DNA from: Microbacterium luticocti DSM 19459
GTDB taxonomy: Bacteria; Actinomycetota; Actinomycetes; Actinomycetales; Microbacteriaceae
NCBI RefSeq assembly: GCF_000422405.1
Contig: NZ_AULS01000002.1
Coordinates: forward strand, 248,001-312,000
DNA length: 64,000 bases
Reading direction: 5' to 3'
Positions within the stretch are counted from its first letter, which is position 1; every line of letters starts with the position of its first letter. The notes beneath the pieces were generated by a model. The model did no database searches. It had not been told where the DNA came from and worked only from the letters and a program-made list of their open reading frames with translations. Both the position numbers and the translations under genes were made by a program. Of the stretch, positions 41,352-51,500 are shown one piece after another.

Positions 41352-42862
41352 GGCGCGGGCGCTGAGGCGAGCACGCCGGGCTTGGCGACGATCGACAGCT
41401 GCTTCACCTCGTCGGCGGTCAGCTCGGGCAGCCGCTGCGCGAGCGCGAGGAACCGCTCGATCTCGTCGGGGGTCAGCACCGGCTCGGCCAGCGTGCGGAA
41501 CTTGCGGATGTAGTCCGCGCGGGCGAACGGGTGGGCGCCGAGCGGGTGGGCGTCGGCGACGGCGATCTCGTCGACGATCGTCTCGCCGTTCGTCAGTCGG
41601 ATCTCGACGCGGCCGCCGAACGCCTTCTCGTTCGGGTCCTCGGAGTGGTACCGGCGGGTCCACTCCTCGTCCTCGGCGGTGGTGACCTTGTGCCACAGCG
41701 CCACGGTGTCTTCGCGCGCCGCGCGCTCGGGCGCGTACGAGTCGACGTGGTGCCAGGTGCCGTCCTGCAGCGCGACCGTGAAGATGTACGGGATGGAGTG
41801 GTCGAGCGTCTCGCGCGAGGCGTGCGGGTCGTACTTCTGCGGGTCGTTGGCGCCCGAGCCGATCACGTAGTGGGTGTGGTGGCTGGTGTGCAGCACGATC
41901 GACTCGACGTTGGCCGGGTCGGCGAGTTCGGGATGCTCGTGGTGCAGCTTGCGGGCCAGGTCGATCCAGGCCTGCGCCTGGTATTCGGCCGAGTGCTCTT
42001 TGGTGAACGAGTCGAGGATGGCGCGCTTGCCCTCGCCGGGCGCGGGCAGGGGCACGTCGTAGCTCGCGTCGGGGCCGTCCAGCATCCATGCGATGACCCC
42101 GTCCTCGCCCTCGTAGATGGGCGACGGGCTGGTCTCGCCGCGCATCGCCCGGTCGACGGCCTCGACGGCCATCTTGCCGGCGAACGCGGGGGCGTGCGCC
42201 TTCCAGGTCGAGATCTCGCCCTTGCGCGACTGCCGGGTGGCGGTGGTGGTGTGCAGCGCCTGGCCGACCGCCTGGTAGATGGTTTCGACAGGCAGCGAGA
42301 GCAGGGTGCCGATGCCGGCCGCGGCCGACGGACCGAGGTGGGCGACGTGATCGATCTTGTGCTTGTGCAGGCTGATCGAACGGGTCAGGTCGATCTGGAT
42401 CTCGTACCCGGTGGCGATGCCGCGCACCAGCGCGGCGCCGTCGCACCCGGCGTGCTGGGCGACCGCGAGGATCGGCGGGATGTTGTCGCCCGGGTGCGAG
42501 TACTCCGCCGCGAGGAACGTGTCGTGGTAGTCGAGTTCGCGCACGGCGACGCCGTTGGCCCACGCCGCCCACTCCGGGCTGGTGCGGCGCTCGAGGGCGC
42601 AGCCGAAGATCGTCGCGCCGTCGCCCGACACCGACACCGCGTGGTCGAGCGCCTGCTGACGGGCGGCGCTGACGGGGGCGCGGGTGAGGGATGCCGCGGC
42701 CACCGCGGCGTTGTCGATGACCCGGTTGATGATCATGTCGACGACCTCGTCGGCGACGGGCACCGGGTCGGCGGCCACCTCGGCGATCTTGTAGGCGAGC
42801 TGGTCTTCGCGCGGAAGGTTCTCTTCGCTGCGGTGCACGCGGACGTGGTGGGTGACGGTCAT
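41336..42862 (-). CDS. prpD: 2-methylcitrate dehydratase
   Basis: A 508-aa MmgE/PrpD-family protein. Characteristic parts are [36 protein letters not shown] and [19 protein letters not shown], with the full family length. It dehydrates 2-methylcitrate to 2-methyl-cis-aconitate. It is first of the enzyme genes and its ATG overlaps the stop of the GntR gene (ATGA). A 148-base spacer with 19-base direct repeats separates it from prpB. Confidence 0.93.
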   Translation of the reverse strand: MTVTHHVRVHRSEENLPREDQLAYKIAEVAADPVPVADEVVDMIINRVIDNAAVAAASLTRAPVSAARQQALDHAVSVSGDGATIFGCALERRTSPEWAAWANGVAVRELDYHDTFLAAEYSHPGDNIPPILAVAQHAGCDGAALVRGIATGYEIQIDLTRSISLHKHKIDHVAHLGPSAAAGIGTLLSLPVETIYQAVGQALHTTTATRQSRKGEISTWKAHAPAFAGKMAVEAVDRAMRGETSPSPIYEGEDGVIAWMLDGPDASYDVPLPAPGEGKRAILDSFTKEHSAEYQAQAWIDLARKLHHEHPELADPANVESIVLHTSHHTHYVIGSGANDPQKYDPHASRETLDHSIPYIFTVALQDGTWHHVDSYAPERAAREDTVALWHKVTTAEDEEWTRRYHSEDPNEKAFGGRVEIRLTNGETIVDEIAVADAHPLGAHPFARADYIRKFRTLAEPVLTPDEIERFLALAQRLPELTADEVKQLSIVAKPGVLASAPAPKGLF

Positions 42863-43515
42863 GCTGCTCCTTCGGTGGATGCGGGGGCGCCCTCGAGCGA
42901 GGTGAGGATGCCCTCGAGGGCGTTGTGCAGATGCAGGTGGGTGGCGTGCGCGGCAAGCTCCGCGTCACCGGCGGCGATCGCGCGGGAGATGGTGCGGTGC
43001 TCGAGCACCGCGTCGCGCACGCGGTCGGGGTTCTCGCGCGCGAGCCGGCGCACCCGCACCAGGTGGGTGCGGATGGTGCGCAGCGCGGCCAGCAGGTAGT
43101 CGTTGGCGACCGAGGCGTCGATCGCCGCGTCGAAGCGGGCGAACAGCTCGTCGTAGACGGATGGTGCGACCGCGCCACCGCGGCCGACGCGGTCGAACTG
43201 CTCGGCGAGCGCGGCGAAGGCGGTGGCATCCGCCCGCTGCGCGGCCAGGCGCGCGGCGGTCTCTTCCAGGGCGCGGCGCACCTCGAACAGCTCACGGATG
43301 TCGCCCGCGTCGATCTCGCTGACGACCGTGACGCGCGGCGACTGCTGCACGACGAGGCCGTCGGCGGCCAGGCGCCCGATCGCCTCGCGCAGCGGCGTGC
43401 GGCTCACGCCCAGCCGGGCGGCCTGCTCGACTTCGCCGAGCACCGTGCCGGGGGCCAGCACGCCGGACTGGATCTCATCCAGCAGGGTGCGATAGGCCCG
43501 ATCACTCGCGCGCAT
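42859..43515 (-). CDS. GntR-family regulator of the prp operon (FCD type)
   Basis: A 218-aa GntR regulator: N-terminal winged helix [38 protein letters not shown] and [12 protein letters not shown], then an all-helical FCD effector domain with His residues in EHRTISRAI and [10 protein letters not shown] suited to metal and carboxylate binding. GGAGGT precedes the ATG at 43515. It heads the prpDBC operon, so it likely senses a methylcitrate-cycle metabolite. TGTATACA-type sites lie in its promoter region. Confidence 0.9.
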   Translation of the reverse strand: MRASDRAYRTLLDEIQSGVLAPGTVLGEVEQAARLGVSRTPLREAIGRLAADGLVVQQSPRVTVVSEIDAGDIRELFEVRRALEETAARLAAQRADATAFAALAEQFDRVGRGGAVAPSVYDELFARFDAAIDASVANDYLLAALRTIRTHLVRVRRLARENPDRVRDAVLEHRTISRAIAAGDAELAAHATHLHLHNALEGILTSLEGAPASTEGAA

Positions 43516-43538
43516 GCCACCTCCGCTCCTCGGCGTCA

Positions 43539-43548
43539 GTGTATACAC
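43539..43548. promoter_or_regulatory. GntR-type operator GTGTATACAC
   Basis: A perfect ten-base palindrome, 24 bases upstream of the GntR start. The TGTATACA core fits FadR-subfamily GntR sites and suggests autoregulation of the whole prp operon. Confidence 0.65.
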
Positions 43549-43589
43549 AAAAGCCGCCGTGGGTCCACTCGCACGGCTGCATACGTGCT

Positions 43590-43600
43590 TTCGTATACAT
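43590..43600. promoter_or_regulatory. Second GntR-type half-palindrome CGTATACAT
   Basis: GTATAC with flanking C and AT lies about 50 bases (about five helical turns) upstream of the first site, so the two could be bound cooperatively. Weaker match than the proximal site. Confidence 0.5.
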
Positions 43601-43722
43601 TCAGCGCAGCGGCACGACGATGGCTGGCTCACGGCCGTGTCCCAGAACATACGGGCTCGGACCGCGGCATCCCGCACCTTCTGAGACATGGCCCGCCCGG
43701 CGATCCTGCGTCGGCACGCGAA

Positions 43723-43764
43723 GGGCGCGGCATCCGTCCCGATGTGGGGCAGGATGCCGCGCCC
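43723..43764 (-). terminator. Strong hairpin after the symporter gene
   Basis: GGGCGCGGCATCC (43723-43735) is perfectly complementary to GGATGCCGCGCCC (43752-43764), a 13-pair stem with a 16-base loop, just downstream of the symporter stop. It should end that transcript before the prp promoter. No T run follows. Confidence 0.68.
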
Positions 43765-43780
43765 TGGTTGCGCGGTCGGG

Positions 43781-45226
43781 TCAGACGGCAGCGGGCTCGC
43801 GCTGCTCGTCGACCTCGCTCGAGCCGGCCCCATCCTCGCCGGGAGCCACGTCCTCGTCGGCGTCGTCGGCCTCGTCGGCGAAGGGCAGGCCCTGCCGCGG
43901 CGCGTTGTACAGGTCCAGGTCGAGGATGCCTTCGCGCTTGGCGACGATCGTGGGCACGAGCGCCTGCCCGGCGACGTTCAGCGCGGTGCGGCCCATGTCG
44001 AGGATGGGGTCGATCGCCAGCAGCAGACCGACACCCTCCAGCGGCAGGCCCAGCGTCGACAGCGTCAGGGTGAGCATCACGGTCGCACCGGTGGTGCCGG
44101 CGGTGGCGGCGGAGCCGAACACCGAGACCACGACGATGAGGATGTATTGGATCGGGCTGAGCGTGATGCCGAAGAACTGCGCGACGAAGATCGCGGCGAT
44201 CGCCGGGTAGATCGCGGCGCAGCCGTCCATCTTGGTGGTGGCACCGAACGGCACCGCGAACGACGCGTAGGCGCGCGGCACGCCCAGGTTGCGCTCGGCG
44301 ACCCGCTCGGTCACCGGCAGCGTGCCGATCGACGAGCGGCTGACGAAGCCCAGCTCGACGGCCGGCCACACCCCCGAGAAGTACTGCCGGATCGACAGCC
44401 CGTGCGCCTTCACCAGCACCGGATAGACGACGAACAGCACCAGTGCCAGCCCGATGTACACGGCGCCGGCGAACCAGGCCAGCGCGGCCAGCTTCTCCCA
44501 TCCGTATTTCACGACGGCGCCGGCGATGAGCCCGAGGGTGCCGATCGGGGCGATGCGGATGATCCACCACAGCACGCGCTGGATCACCTTGAGGAACGAC
44601 TCCACGAAGGCCAGGAACGGCTCGGCCTTGCGCCCGGCCTTCAGCGCCGCGATGCCGATCGCGGCCGAGACCACGATGACCTGCAGGATGTTGAATCCCA
44701 CCGCCGACGACACGCTGTCGCCGTCGACCGAGCTCGACACCTGCAGCCCGAGCACGTTCTGCGGGATCAGCCCGATGAGGAAGTTCCACCACGTGCCGAC
44801 GGTGTGCGGCTCGCCGGTCTCAAGGCCCGCACCGGCACGCTCGCCGGGCCGGATGACGATGCCGAGCACGATGCCGATCGACACCGCGATGAACGCGGTG
44901 ACCGCGAACCACAGCAGCGTCTGACCGGCCAGGCGGGCCGCGTTGCGCACCCGCCGCAGATTCGAGATGCTCGCCACGATCGCGGCGAACACCAGCGGGA
45001 CCACCGCGGCCTTCAGCAGCGTCACGTACGACGACCCGATCACGTCGAGGGTCGCCGCCAACCCGTTCGCGTTGCCGGCCGCGTCGGGGCCGATCGCGCG
45101 GGCCCACAGGCCCAGCACGATGCCGAGGATCAGTGCGACGAGGATCTGGAATCCGAAGTTGCTCAGGACGCGGCCCACCGGGCCGCGGGTGGCCGGCTGA
45201 ATGCGCGGCGATGTCTGGGTGCTCAT
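43781..45226 (-). CDS. Dicarboxylate/amino acid:cation symporter (DAACS family)
   Basis: A 481-aa membrane protein of the DctA/GltP family. About eight helices and two re-entrant loops: the serine-rich SRSSIGTLPVT, FAVPFGATTKMDG and DPILDMGRTALNV are the signature substrate and cation sites. It imports C4-dicarboxylates or acidic/neutral amino acids with Na+ or H+. The acidic C-terminal tail (DEADDADEDVAPGED) is unusually long. The ATG at 45226 has a weak GAGAA upstream. Confidence 0.9.
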   Translation of the reverse strand: MSTQTSPRIQPATRGPVGRVLSNFGFQILVALILGIVLGLWARAIGPDAAGNANGLAATLDVIGSSYVTLLKAAVVPLVFAAIVASISNLRRVRNAARLAGQTLLWFAVTAFIAVSIGIVLGIVIRPGERAGAGLETGEPHTVGTWWNFLIGLIPQNVLGLQVSSSVDGDSVSSAVGFNILQVIVVSAAIGIAALKAGRKAEPFLAFVESFLKVIQRVLWWIIRIAPIGTLGLIAGAVVKYGWEKLAALAWFAGAVYIGLALVLFVVYPVLVKAHGLSIRQYFSGVWPAVELGFVSRSSIGTLPVTERVAERNLGVPRAYASFAVPFGATTKMDGCAAIYPAIAAIFVAQFFGITLSPIQYILIVVVSVFGSAATAGTTGATVMLTLTLSTLGLPLEGVGLLLAIDPILDMGRTALNVAGQALVPTIVAKREGILDLDLYNAPRQGLPFADEADDADEDVAPGEDGAGSSEVDEQREPAAV

Positions 45227-45335
45227 GGTTCTCGTTTCTGCGGGGCCGCCGGTGACGTGCGGATGCCACCGGGATGAGCCGATGCTAGGGAACCGGATGC
45301 CGGCGGTGCCGGGCTGTGACGAAGGATGACGACAC

Positions 45336-45345
45336 ATGACGTCAT
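45336..45345. promoter_or_regulatory. Palindrome ATGACGTCAT in the 224-base gap
   Basis: A perfect ten-base palindrome between the symporter (leftward) and the ABC exporter (rightward) genes. It lies 110 bases upstream of each, so its target is unclear. The rest of the gap contains GGACCGG-like short repeats and no gene. Confidence 0.35.
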
Positions 45346-45413
45346 CACGGGGGCGGGCCGGGGACCGGGGACCGGCGACCGTCGACCGGGAACCGACGCG
45401 AAGATTCACGGTG

Positions 45414-45429
45414 TTCACACTTTTGTGAA
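45414..45429. promoter_or_regulatory. Inverted repeat TTCACA-N4-TGTGAA
   Basis: TTCACA (45414-45419) and TGTGAA (45424-45429) flank CTTT just upstream of TACACT, a likely -10 element of the leaderless ABC ATPase gene. The same half-sites with a two-base spacer occur at the MFS gene near 30.97 kb. A candidate operator for the GbsR-like regulator at the end of this operon. Confidence 0.6.
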
Positions 45430-45450
45430 ATCGGCGTACACTCGGCCGTC

Positions 45451-46440
45451 ATGACCACCGTGATCGACACCCGCGACCTGCATAAGCGCTACGGTCGCAC
45501 CCACGCCCTGGACGGACTCGACCTGAGGGTCGAGTCCGGACAGGTGCACGGCTTTCTGGGCCCGAACGGCGCCGGCAAGACCACCACGATCCGCATCCTG
45601 CTCGGGCTCGCACGCGCCAGTGCGGGCGAGGCATCCGTCTTCGGGCAGAACCCGTGGACCGATGCCGTCGCCATCCACCGCCGCATCGCGTACGTGCCCG
45701 GCGACGTGAGCGTCTGGCCGAACCTCTCGGGCGGCGAGGCGATCGACCTGCTCGCCCGGCTGCGCGGCGCGCGCCGACACGACGACGAGTACCGGGCGCA
45801 GCGCGAGCGGCTGACCGAGGCGTTCGGATTCGACCCACGCGTCAAGGGCCGCAGCTACTCCAAGGGCAACCGGCAGAAGGTCGCCCTCATCGCCGCGTTC
45901 GCGGTGCCCGCCGACCTCTACATCTTCGACGAGCCGACCAGCGGCCTCGACCCGCTGATGTCGGTGATCTTCCACCGCGAGGTGGCGCGGGTGCGGGATG
46001 CCGGGGCGACGGTGCTGCTGTCGAGCCACATCCTCTCGGAGGTCGAGCAGCTGTGCGACCGGGTCTCGATCATCCGTGCCGGCCGCATCGTCGAATCCGG
46101 CACGCTCGACCAGCTGCGGCACCTGACCCGCGTCGAGGTGTCGTTCGACGGGACGGATGCCGCGGCCGCCGCCGGGATCGTCGACGCACACGACGCGACG
46201 GCCGAGAACGGGCGGGTGCGGTTCACCGTCGACAGCGACCGGGTGACCGCTGTGCTGCCCGAGCTCGCCCGGCGCGACGTCGCCGGACTGCGGGTGGCTC
46301 CGCCGTCGCTCGAGGAACTGTTCCTGCGCCACTACGGCGACGACCTGCAGACACTCACCTCGGCCGAGGACGGCGCCGGCGAAGGCGCCGAGCACCGCGC
46401 CGGCGACCGGACCCGTCGCACCCGACGGAGCGCACGATGA
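45451..46440 (+). CDS. ABC exporter ATPase (ABC-2 type)
   Basis: A 329-aa ABC ATPase. Walker A GPNGAGKTT near residue 38, signature YSKGNRQKVALIAAF, Walker B LYIFDEPTSGLDP and the H-loop SSHILSEVEQ. After residue 215 comes a DUF4162-like regulatory tail. The signature YSKGN is a variant of LSGGQ common in drug/antibiotic ABC-2 exporters. TACACT eight bases before the ATG and no Shine-Dalgarno suggest a leaderless mRNA. It is coupled (ATGA) to the permease that follows. Confidence 0.9.
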   Translation: MTTVIDTRDLHKRYGRTHALDGLDLRVESGQVHGFLGPNGAGKTTTIRILLGLARASAGEASVFGQNPWTDAVAIHRRIAYVPGDVSVWPNLSGGEAIDLLARLRGARRHDDEYRAQRERLTEAFGFDPRVKGRSYSKGNRQKVALIAAFAVPADLYIFDEPTSGLDPLMSVIFHREVARVRDAGATVLLSSHILSEVEQLCDRVSIIRAGRIVESGTLDQLRHLTRVEVSFDGTDAAAAAGIVDAHDATAENGRVRFTVDSDRVTAVLPELARRDVAGLRVAPPSLEELFLRHYGDDLQTLTSAEDGAGEGAEHRAGDRTRRTRRSAR

Positions 46441-48056
46441 GCCGGTTCGCCGCGCTGCTTCGCCAGCGCATCCGCCGGGACTGGCTGCAGGTGCTGCTGT
46501 GGGTGCTCGGCACCGCGCTCATGGCCTACGCCGGGTACGCCGGCGTGACCCAGTCGTACGCCACCGATGCCGACCGACACAACATCCTCGCGGCCGCCCT
46601 GGCCAACCCCGTCATCCTGATGTTCCGGGGGCTGCCGTCGGGTGCGAGCGAGGGCGGGTTCCTGGCGTTCGAGATCCTGCCGTGGCTGGCGATCCTCGCC
46701 GCGCTGATGAGCACGTTCCTCGCGGTGCGGCACACCCGCGCCGACGAAGAAGCGGGGCGCAGTGAACTGCTGGCCGCCACCCCGGCCGCACGCACCCTGC
46801 CGACGGTCGCCACGATCGTGCACGGCGTGATCGCGAACGTCGTGCTGGGTGTGGTCACCGCGCTCGCCCTGGCCGCCACGGGGTTGCCCGCCGGCGGGTC
46901 GTGGCTGGCCGGGGCGGCGGCCGGTGCCACCGGCGTCGCGTTCGTCGGCATCGGGCTCGTCGCCGCGCAGCTGATGCGCACCTCGCGCGGCGCCAATGCG
47001 CTCACGATCTGGGTGCTGGTGGCGACGTTCCTGCTGCGCGGGTTCGGCAACGCCGCCGGCACGCCGAACGACGACCTCACCCGTGTGCACAGCGCCTGGC
47101 CGGCGTGGCTCTCGCCGTTCGGCTGGGCCGAGCAGGCCCGCCCGTACGATCAGGACCTGTGGTGGCCCGTGCTGCTGGCGGCCGGGGTCGGCGTCGTGCT
47201 GGCGGCGGTCGCGACCGTGCTGCAGTCGGTGCGCGACATGGGGGGAAGCTTCGTCGCCGGACGCGCCGGACGCGCGCATGCCCGGCCGGCGCTGTCGTCG
47301 GCGCACGCCCTGGTGTGGCGAGAGGCCTCCGGCTCGATCGTGGGCTGGGCGGTCGGCGGCGCCATCGCCGGCATCCTCGCCACGACCCTGAGTGGCATCG
47401 TCGACCAGGTCGGCGGCCAGAACCCCGCCGTCGTCGAGATCATCGAGAAGATCGCGCAGGGCGGCTCGATCGATGAGGCCGTCATCACCGTGTTCTTCAC
47501 GATGCTCGGCATCCTCGCCGGGTGCGCCGCGGTGCAGACGGTCGTGCGCGCCCGGCAGGACGAGACGCACGGCACCGCCGAGCCGGTGCTGGCGAGCCCC
47601 GTCGGGCGGGTGCGGTGGCTGGGCGACTACCTGATCGTCGCGACCTGTGCGGCCGCGATCATCACCGCCGCCGCGATCGCGACCGGATGCCTCGGGCTCG
47701 CGGCCACGGGCGGGGATGCCGACCTCTACCGAACGGTGCTCGTGGTCGGGTTCGGGCAGTGGGTCGCGGCATCCGTGTTCACGGTGCTGACCGGACTGAT
47801 CTTCGTGCTGCTGCCGCGCGCGACCATCGGCCTGTCGTGGGCGCTGCTGCTGGTCGCGATGATGCTCGGCATGTTCGGGCCGCTGCTGGGCATGCCGGAG
47901 TGGACGGTGAACGTGTCGCCGTTCGGAGTCGCGCCGGTCGTCTCGCACGGCGACGTCGACGTGCGCGGGCTGTGGTGGCTGGTGCTGGCGATCGCTGTGG
48001 GGGCCGTGGCATCCGTCACCGGAATGCGGCGGCGCCAACTGGCCTCGGCCGGATAG
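46437..48056 (+). CDS. ABC exporter permease (ABC-2, double-length)
   Basis: A 539-aa membrane protein with about 12 hydrophobic segments in two halves of six, each resembling an ABC-2 permease. It resembles the TetAB/NatB-like large permeases next to drug-export ATPases in actinobacteria (RNFA motif VRHTRADEEAGRSELLAA near residue 98 and VRARQDETHGTAEPVLASP near 366 are the two internally related loops). ATG at 46437 overlaps the ATPase stop. It probably exports a hydrophobic or antimicrobial compound. Confidence 0.87.
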   Translation: MSRFAALLRQRIRRDWLQVLLWVLGTALMAYAGYAGVTQSYATDADRHNILAAALANPVILMFRGLPSGASEGGFLAFEILPWLAILAALMSTFLAVRHTRADEEAGRSELLAATPAARTLPTVATIVHGVIANVVLGVVTALALAATGLPAGGSWLAGAAAGATGVAFVGIGLVAAQLMRTSRGANALTIWVLVATFLLRGFGNAAGTPNDDLTRVHSAWPAWLSPFGWAEQARPYDQDLWWPVLLAAGVGVVLAAVATVLQSVRDMGGSFVAGRAGRAHARPALSSAHALVWREASGSIVGWAVGGAIAGILATTLSGIVDQVGGQNPAVVEIIEKIAQGGSIDEAVITVFFTMLGILAGCAAVQTVVRARQDETHGTAEPVLASPVGRVRWLGDYLIVATCAAAIITAAAIATGCLGLAATGGDADLYRTVLVVGFGQWVAASVFTVLTGLIFVLLPRATIGLSWALLLVAMMLGMFGPLLGMPEWTVNVSPFGVAPVVSHGDVDVRGLWWLVLAIAVGAVASVTGMRRRQLASAG

Positions 48057-48065
48057 ATTCGAAGC

Positions 48066-48530
48066 GTGACCGAGCACCGCGCGATCGAGGCCGCCGAGCA
48101 GGCGGCGGCGGCCATGGCCACGGCCGGAATGCCGCGCATGCCCGCGCGCGTGCTCATGGCGCTGCTGGCGGCCCCGACCGGCGGCTACACGGCCGCCGAT
48201 CTGCGTGAGCGGCTCGGCGTGAGCGCGGCGGCGGTGTCGGGCGCGGTGCGGTATCTGCAGACGCTGCACTTCATCCGCCGCCGCTCGCTGCCCGGCCACC
48301 GGAGGGAACGCTACGAGGTGGTTTCGGACTCGTGGTTCGGGGTCATGACGGCGAACGCGCCCACGTACCTGCGGCTGGCCGAGTTGATCGACGCGATCCG
48401 TGCCGCCCAGGACGACCCGGATGCCGGTGCACACGCCCGCGAGATGTCGGACTTCCTTCGGTTCATGGCCCGGCGGATGCCGGAGCTCGTGAAGGAATGG
48501 GAGGTCGAGCGCGCCGCCGGCAGCCGGTGA
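48066..48530 (+). CDS. GbsR/MarR-type regulator
   Basis: A 154-aa winged-helix regulator with MPRMPARVLMALLAAP, the recognition helix GVSAAAVSGAVRYLQTL and the wing RRRSLPGHRRERYEV, then a helical dimerisation tail. This layout is usual beside ABC-2 drug exporters, which it represses. It lies nine bases after the permease stop. The GTG start lacks a Shine-Dalgarno, but TAGATT, overlapping the permease stop codon, lies six bases upstream, so an internal leaderless promoter is possible in addition to read-through. Confidence 0.87.
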   Translation: MTEHRAIEAAEQAAAAMATAGMPRMPARVLMALLAAPTGGYTAADLRERLGVSAAAVSGAVRYLQTLHFIRRRSLPGHRRERYEVVSDSWFGVMTANAPTYLRLAELIDAIRAAQDDPDAGAHAREMSDFLRFMARRMPELVKEWEVERAAGSR

Positions 48531-48551
48531 GCCGGCGGCGGCGCGCTCGAC
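48504..48551. terminator. Long hairpin spanning the regulator's 3' end
   Basis: GTCGAGCGCGCCGCCGGC (48504-48521) pairs with the reverse complement at 48531-48551, with a three-base bulge. The left arm encodes the last codons of the regulator and the right arm lies after its stop, between convergent genes. A strong bidirectional terminator candidate. Confidence 0.62.
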
Positions 48552-48564
48552 GTCGGCCCGGTGC

Positions 48565-51500
48565 TCAGGCCGTGCGGCGGCGGCGCAGCAGCAGGAGCAC
48601 TCCCCCGGCGACCAGCACCACCGCGGCCAGCCCGATGCCGATGGTGAGCATGCCGTCCATGCCCGTCATCGCCAGGCCCGGATCCTTCGTGAACGTGTTG
48701 GTGACCACGAGGGTGCCGTGGCCGGCCTGCCCGATCGTCACGACCGCGTCACGGTCGGATGCGGTGACGGTGACGCCGTCGCCGGCGGTGAAGCCGACAC
48801 CGGTCCAGCCGACGTTCTTCGGCAGCGTCACGGTGCCTTCGGTCACCTGGATCGGGGTGGCCACCGGCAGGTCGTCGACCACGGTGGGCGAGCCTGCGGT
48901 CACGGTGATCGCGCGCTGCTGGGCGGCACCCTGAAGGTCGGTCCACGTCAGTGTCACCGGGAAGGCGGTGTCCTTCGGCACGGCGGACGCGCCGGCGCCG
49001 GCGAGCACCTTGTCGAGGGTGAGCGTGCCGCGCACCGCTGTGACGGTGTTGGTGACCGTCACCGCGGCGACGTCGGCGGCACCGATCACCACCCGCGCCG
49101 ATCCGTCGGTGTCGGCGGTGACCCGCTCGCCCGCCCACGCCGGCGTGTTCCAGGTGAAGTCGGCGGCATCGGCCGGCATCGCCTCGCTCAGGGTGACCTC
49201 GGTGCCGTACGGCAGGTCACGCCCCAGTGGCACGGCGGTGCCGTCGGTGGGCACGGTCAGCTCGGCCGAGCGTGCGGCGCCGTCGGCGTCGGTCCAGGCG
49301 GCCGTGACGGTGACCGTGCCGGGCACGCCGGCGTGGTCGGCGGCGACGCCGGTGACGGTCTTGGCGACCGACAGGCTGCCGGGGGCCCAGTCGGCCTCGT
49401 TGGTGAGGGTCACCAGGGTGGTGGCATCCTGCCGGTCGGCGACGACCACCGTGGCGCTGCCGTCGCCGGCATCGGTCACATCCGCACCGGCGAACACGGT
49501 CGATCCCCATCGCACCGTGTCGATCTGCGGCCGGTCGTGCTCGGTGAGGGTCACGACCGTTCCGTGCGGCAGCGCCACGCCCAGCGGGGTCGGCTCGGTC
49601 GCCGAGACCTGCAGTTCGCGCGTGTGGTGGGCCCCGTCGGCGTCGGTCCATGCCGCGGTCACGGGGAACGTCGTCGCCGGGTCCACCTCGTCGGCGGCGG
49701 CGCCGGCGATGCCCTTGAGCACGCTGATCCCGGCTGTGGAGGTGGCGGCGTGGTTTTCCACCGTGACCGTGGCTGCCGCATCCCGGCCCACGGTCACCAC
49801 CGCGGACGTGCCGTCGACGGTCACGCCCGGACCCGACCAGACCGGGGCGCCCCAGGCGATCCCCGCCCCGTCGGCCGGGGCCGCCTCGGTGAGGGTGACC
49901 TTCGTGCCGATCAGCAGCTGCTCGCCCAGCGGCACCGGGGTGCCGTCGGTGGGCAGGGTGAGGGTCGTGTGGCCTTCGGCGCCCTCCTGGTTCCACGTCG
50001 CGGTCACGGTGACCTCGTCGGGTACGGCGGGGTTGGATGCCTCGGCCCCGGCGACGGTCTTCGACAGCGCGAACGTGCCGACGGTGCGGGTGACGTGGTT
50101 GGTGACGCTCACCGCCGCCGGGGTGCGGGCCGCGTCGGCGGTCACCGTGACGGACTCGGGCGAGAAGGTCGCCGGCGCCCAGGTGAGCACGTCGTCGTCG
50201 ATCGGCAGCGTCTCGGCGAACGTCACCGTCGCACCGATCGGAAGGTCCTCGAGCGTGTGGGGCTGGCCGGTGGTGACCGTGAACGTGCGGTCCGGCTGCG
50301 CCGGCACGTCACCGTCGATGCCGCTGACGTCGACGGTGGCGGTCACCTGGTAGGGCCGCTGCGGGTCGACCCGGTCGGCGGCGGGGCCGTCGACCTTCTT
50401 GGTCACCGTGATCGCGCCGAGCAGTGCTGTGTTCGTCAGCGACACGGCCGTGTTCGCCCCGGGCACCAGCGCGGCGGTGGCGACGGTGCCGTCCTCGTCG
50501 ACCGTGACATCGTCACCGGCGGTGAACACCGGCGCGCCGAACGTGGTGCCGGCGACCTCGGGGAAGGTCGGCTCGGACAGGCGCACGGTCCAGCCGGGGC
50601 CCGAGGCGACCCGTGCCGTGACCGGCTCGTTGTCGCCCACACCCACGGTCAGGTCGTACTCGGCCTTCGTCGCGCCGTCCGGGTCGACCTCGGCGACGTG
50701 CACCGTGAAGCGCGTGTCGCCGGGCACGAGGTCCGCCCCGGGGCCGGTCACGGCCTTGTGCAGCGAGAACGTCGCCGGGGTCCACTGCGCGGTGTTGGTC
50801 ACCGTCGTCAATGCGACGTCGGTCTGCGCGCCGGTCACCGTGACGGTGGCGCTGCCGTCACCGGCATCCGCCACCCCGTCACCGGTGATCGCGACACCGC
50901 CCCAGGTGACACCGTCCACCGACGGCGCCGTGCCCTCGGTCAGGGTCACCACCGCGCCCACCGGCAGGTCGTCGAGGACGACCGGGACACCGGCGGTGAT
51001 CGTGAACGAGCGGTCCTGCGGTGCCGGCACACCCGACAGACCACTCGTGTCGATGTGCGCCGTCACCGGGAACCGCGTCCCGTCCGGCACGCGGTCCGCC
51101 GCGGGACCGTCGACGGCCTTGACGACCCGCAACGAGCCGAGCTGCGCGGTGTTCGTGAGCGTCACCGCGATGTTCGTGGCGGGTGTGATGGTCGCCGTCG
51201 CGGTCGTGCCGCCGTCGCCGACGACGACGCCGTCGGATGCCGTGAACACCGGATCACCGAAGACCACGCCCGCAACCTTCGGCATCGTCGGCTCGGACAG
51301 CTGGATCGTCCAGCCGGTGCCGCGCGGGTTCGGTCCGCTGACCGGGTCGCCGTCCAGCGGCACGGTCAGGTCGTACTCGTTCTGCACGGCGCCGGTGGGG
51401 TCGATCTCTTTCGCGTGCACGGTGAACGCGGTGTCGGCCGGCACGAGCGCCGCACCGGGGGTGTCGGCGAGGTGCTTGACCACGGCCACCGAGCCGCGGG

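Noticed and set aside
45336..45345. ATGACGTCAT as a cAMP-type regulatory site
   Set aside because: A ten-base palindrome alone is weak evidence; it is distant from both flanking starts, so only a low-confidence entry was kept.
48600..51500. Regular repeats that might suggest a CRISPR array
   Set aside because: They are about 350-base protein-coding DUF5979-type repeats, diverged at the DNA level, with no short identical repeats and spacers.
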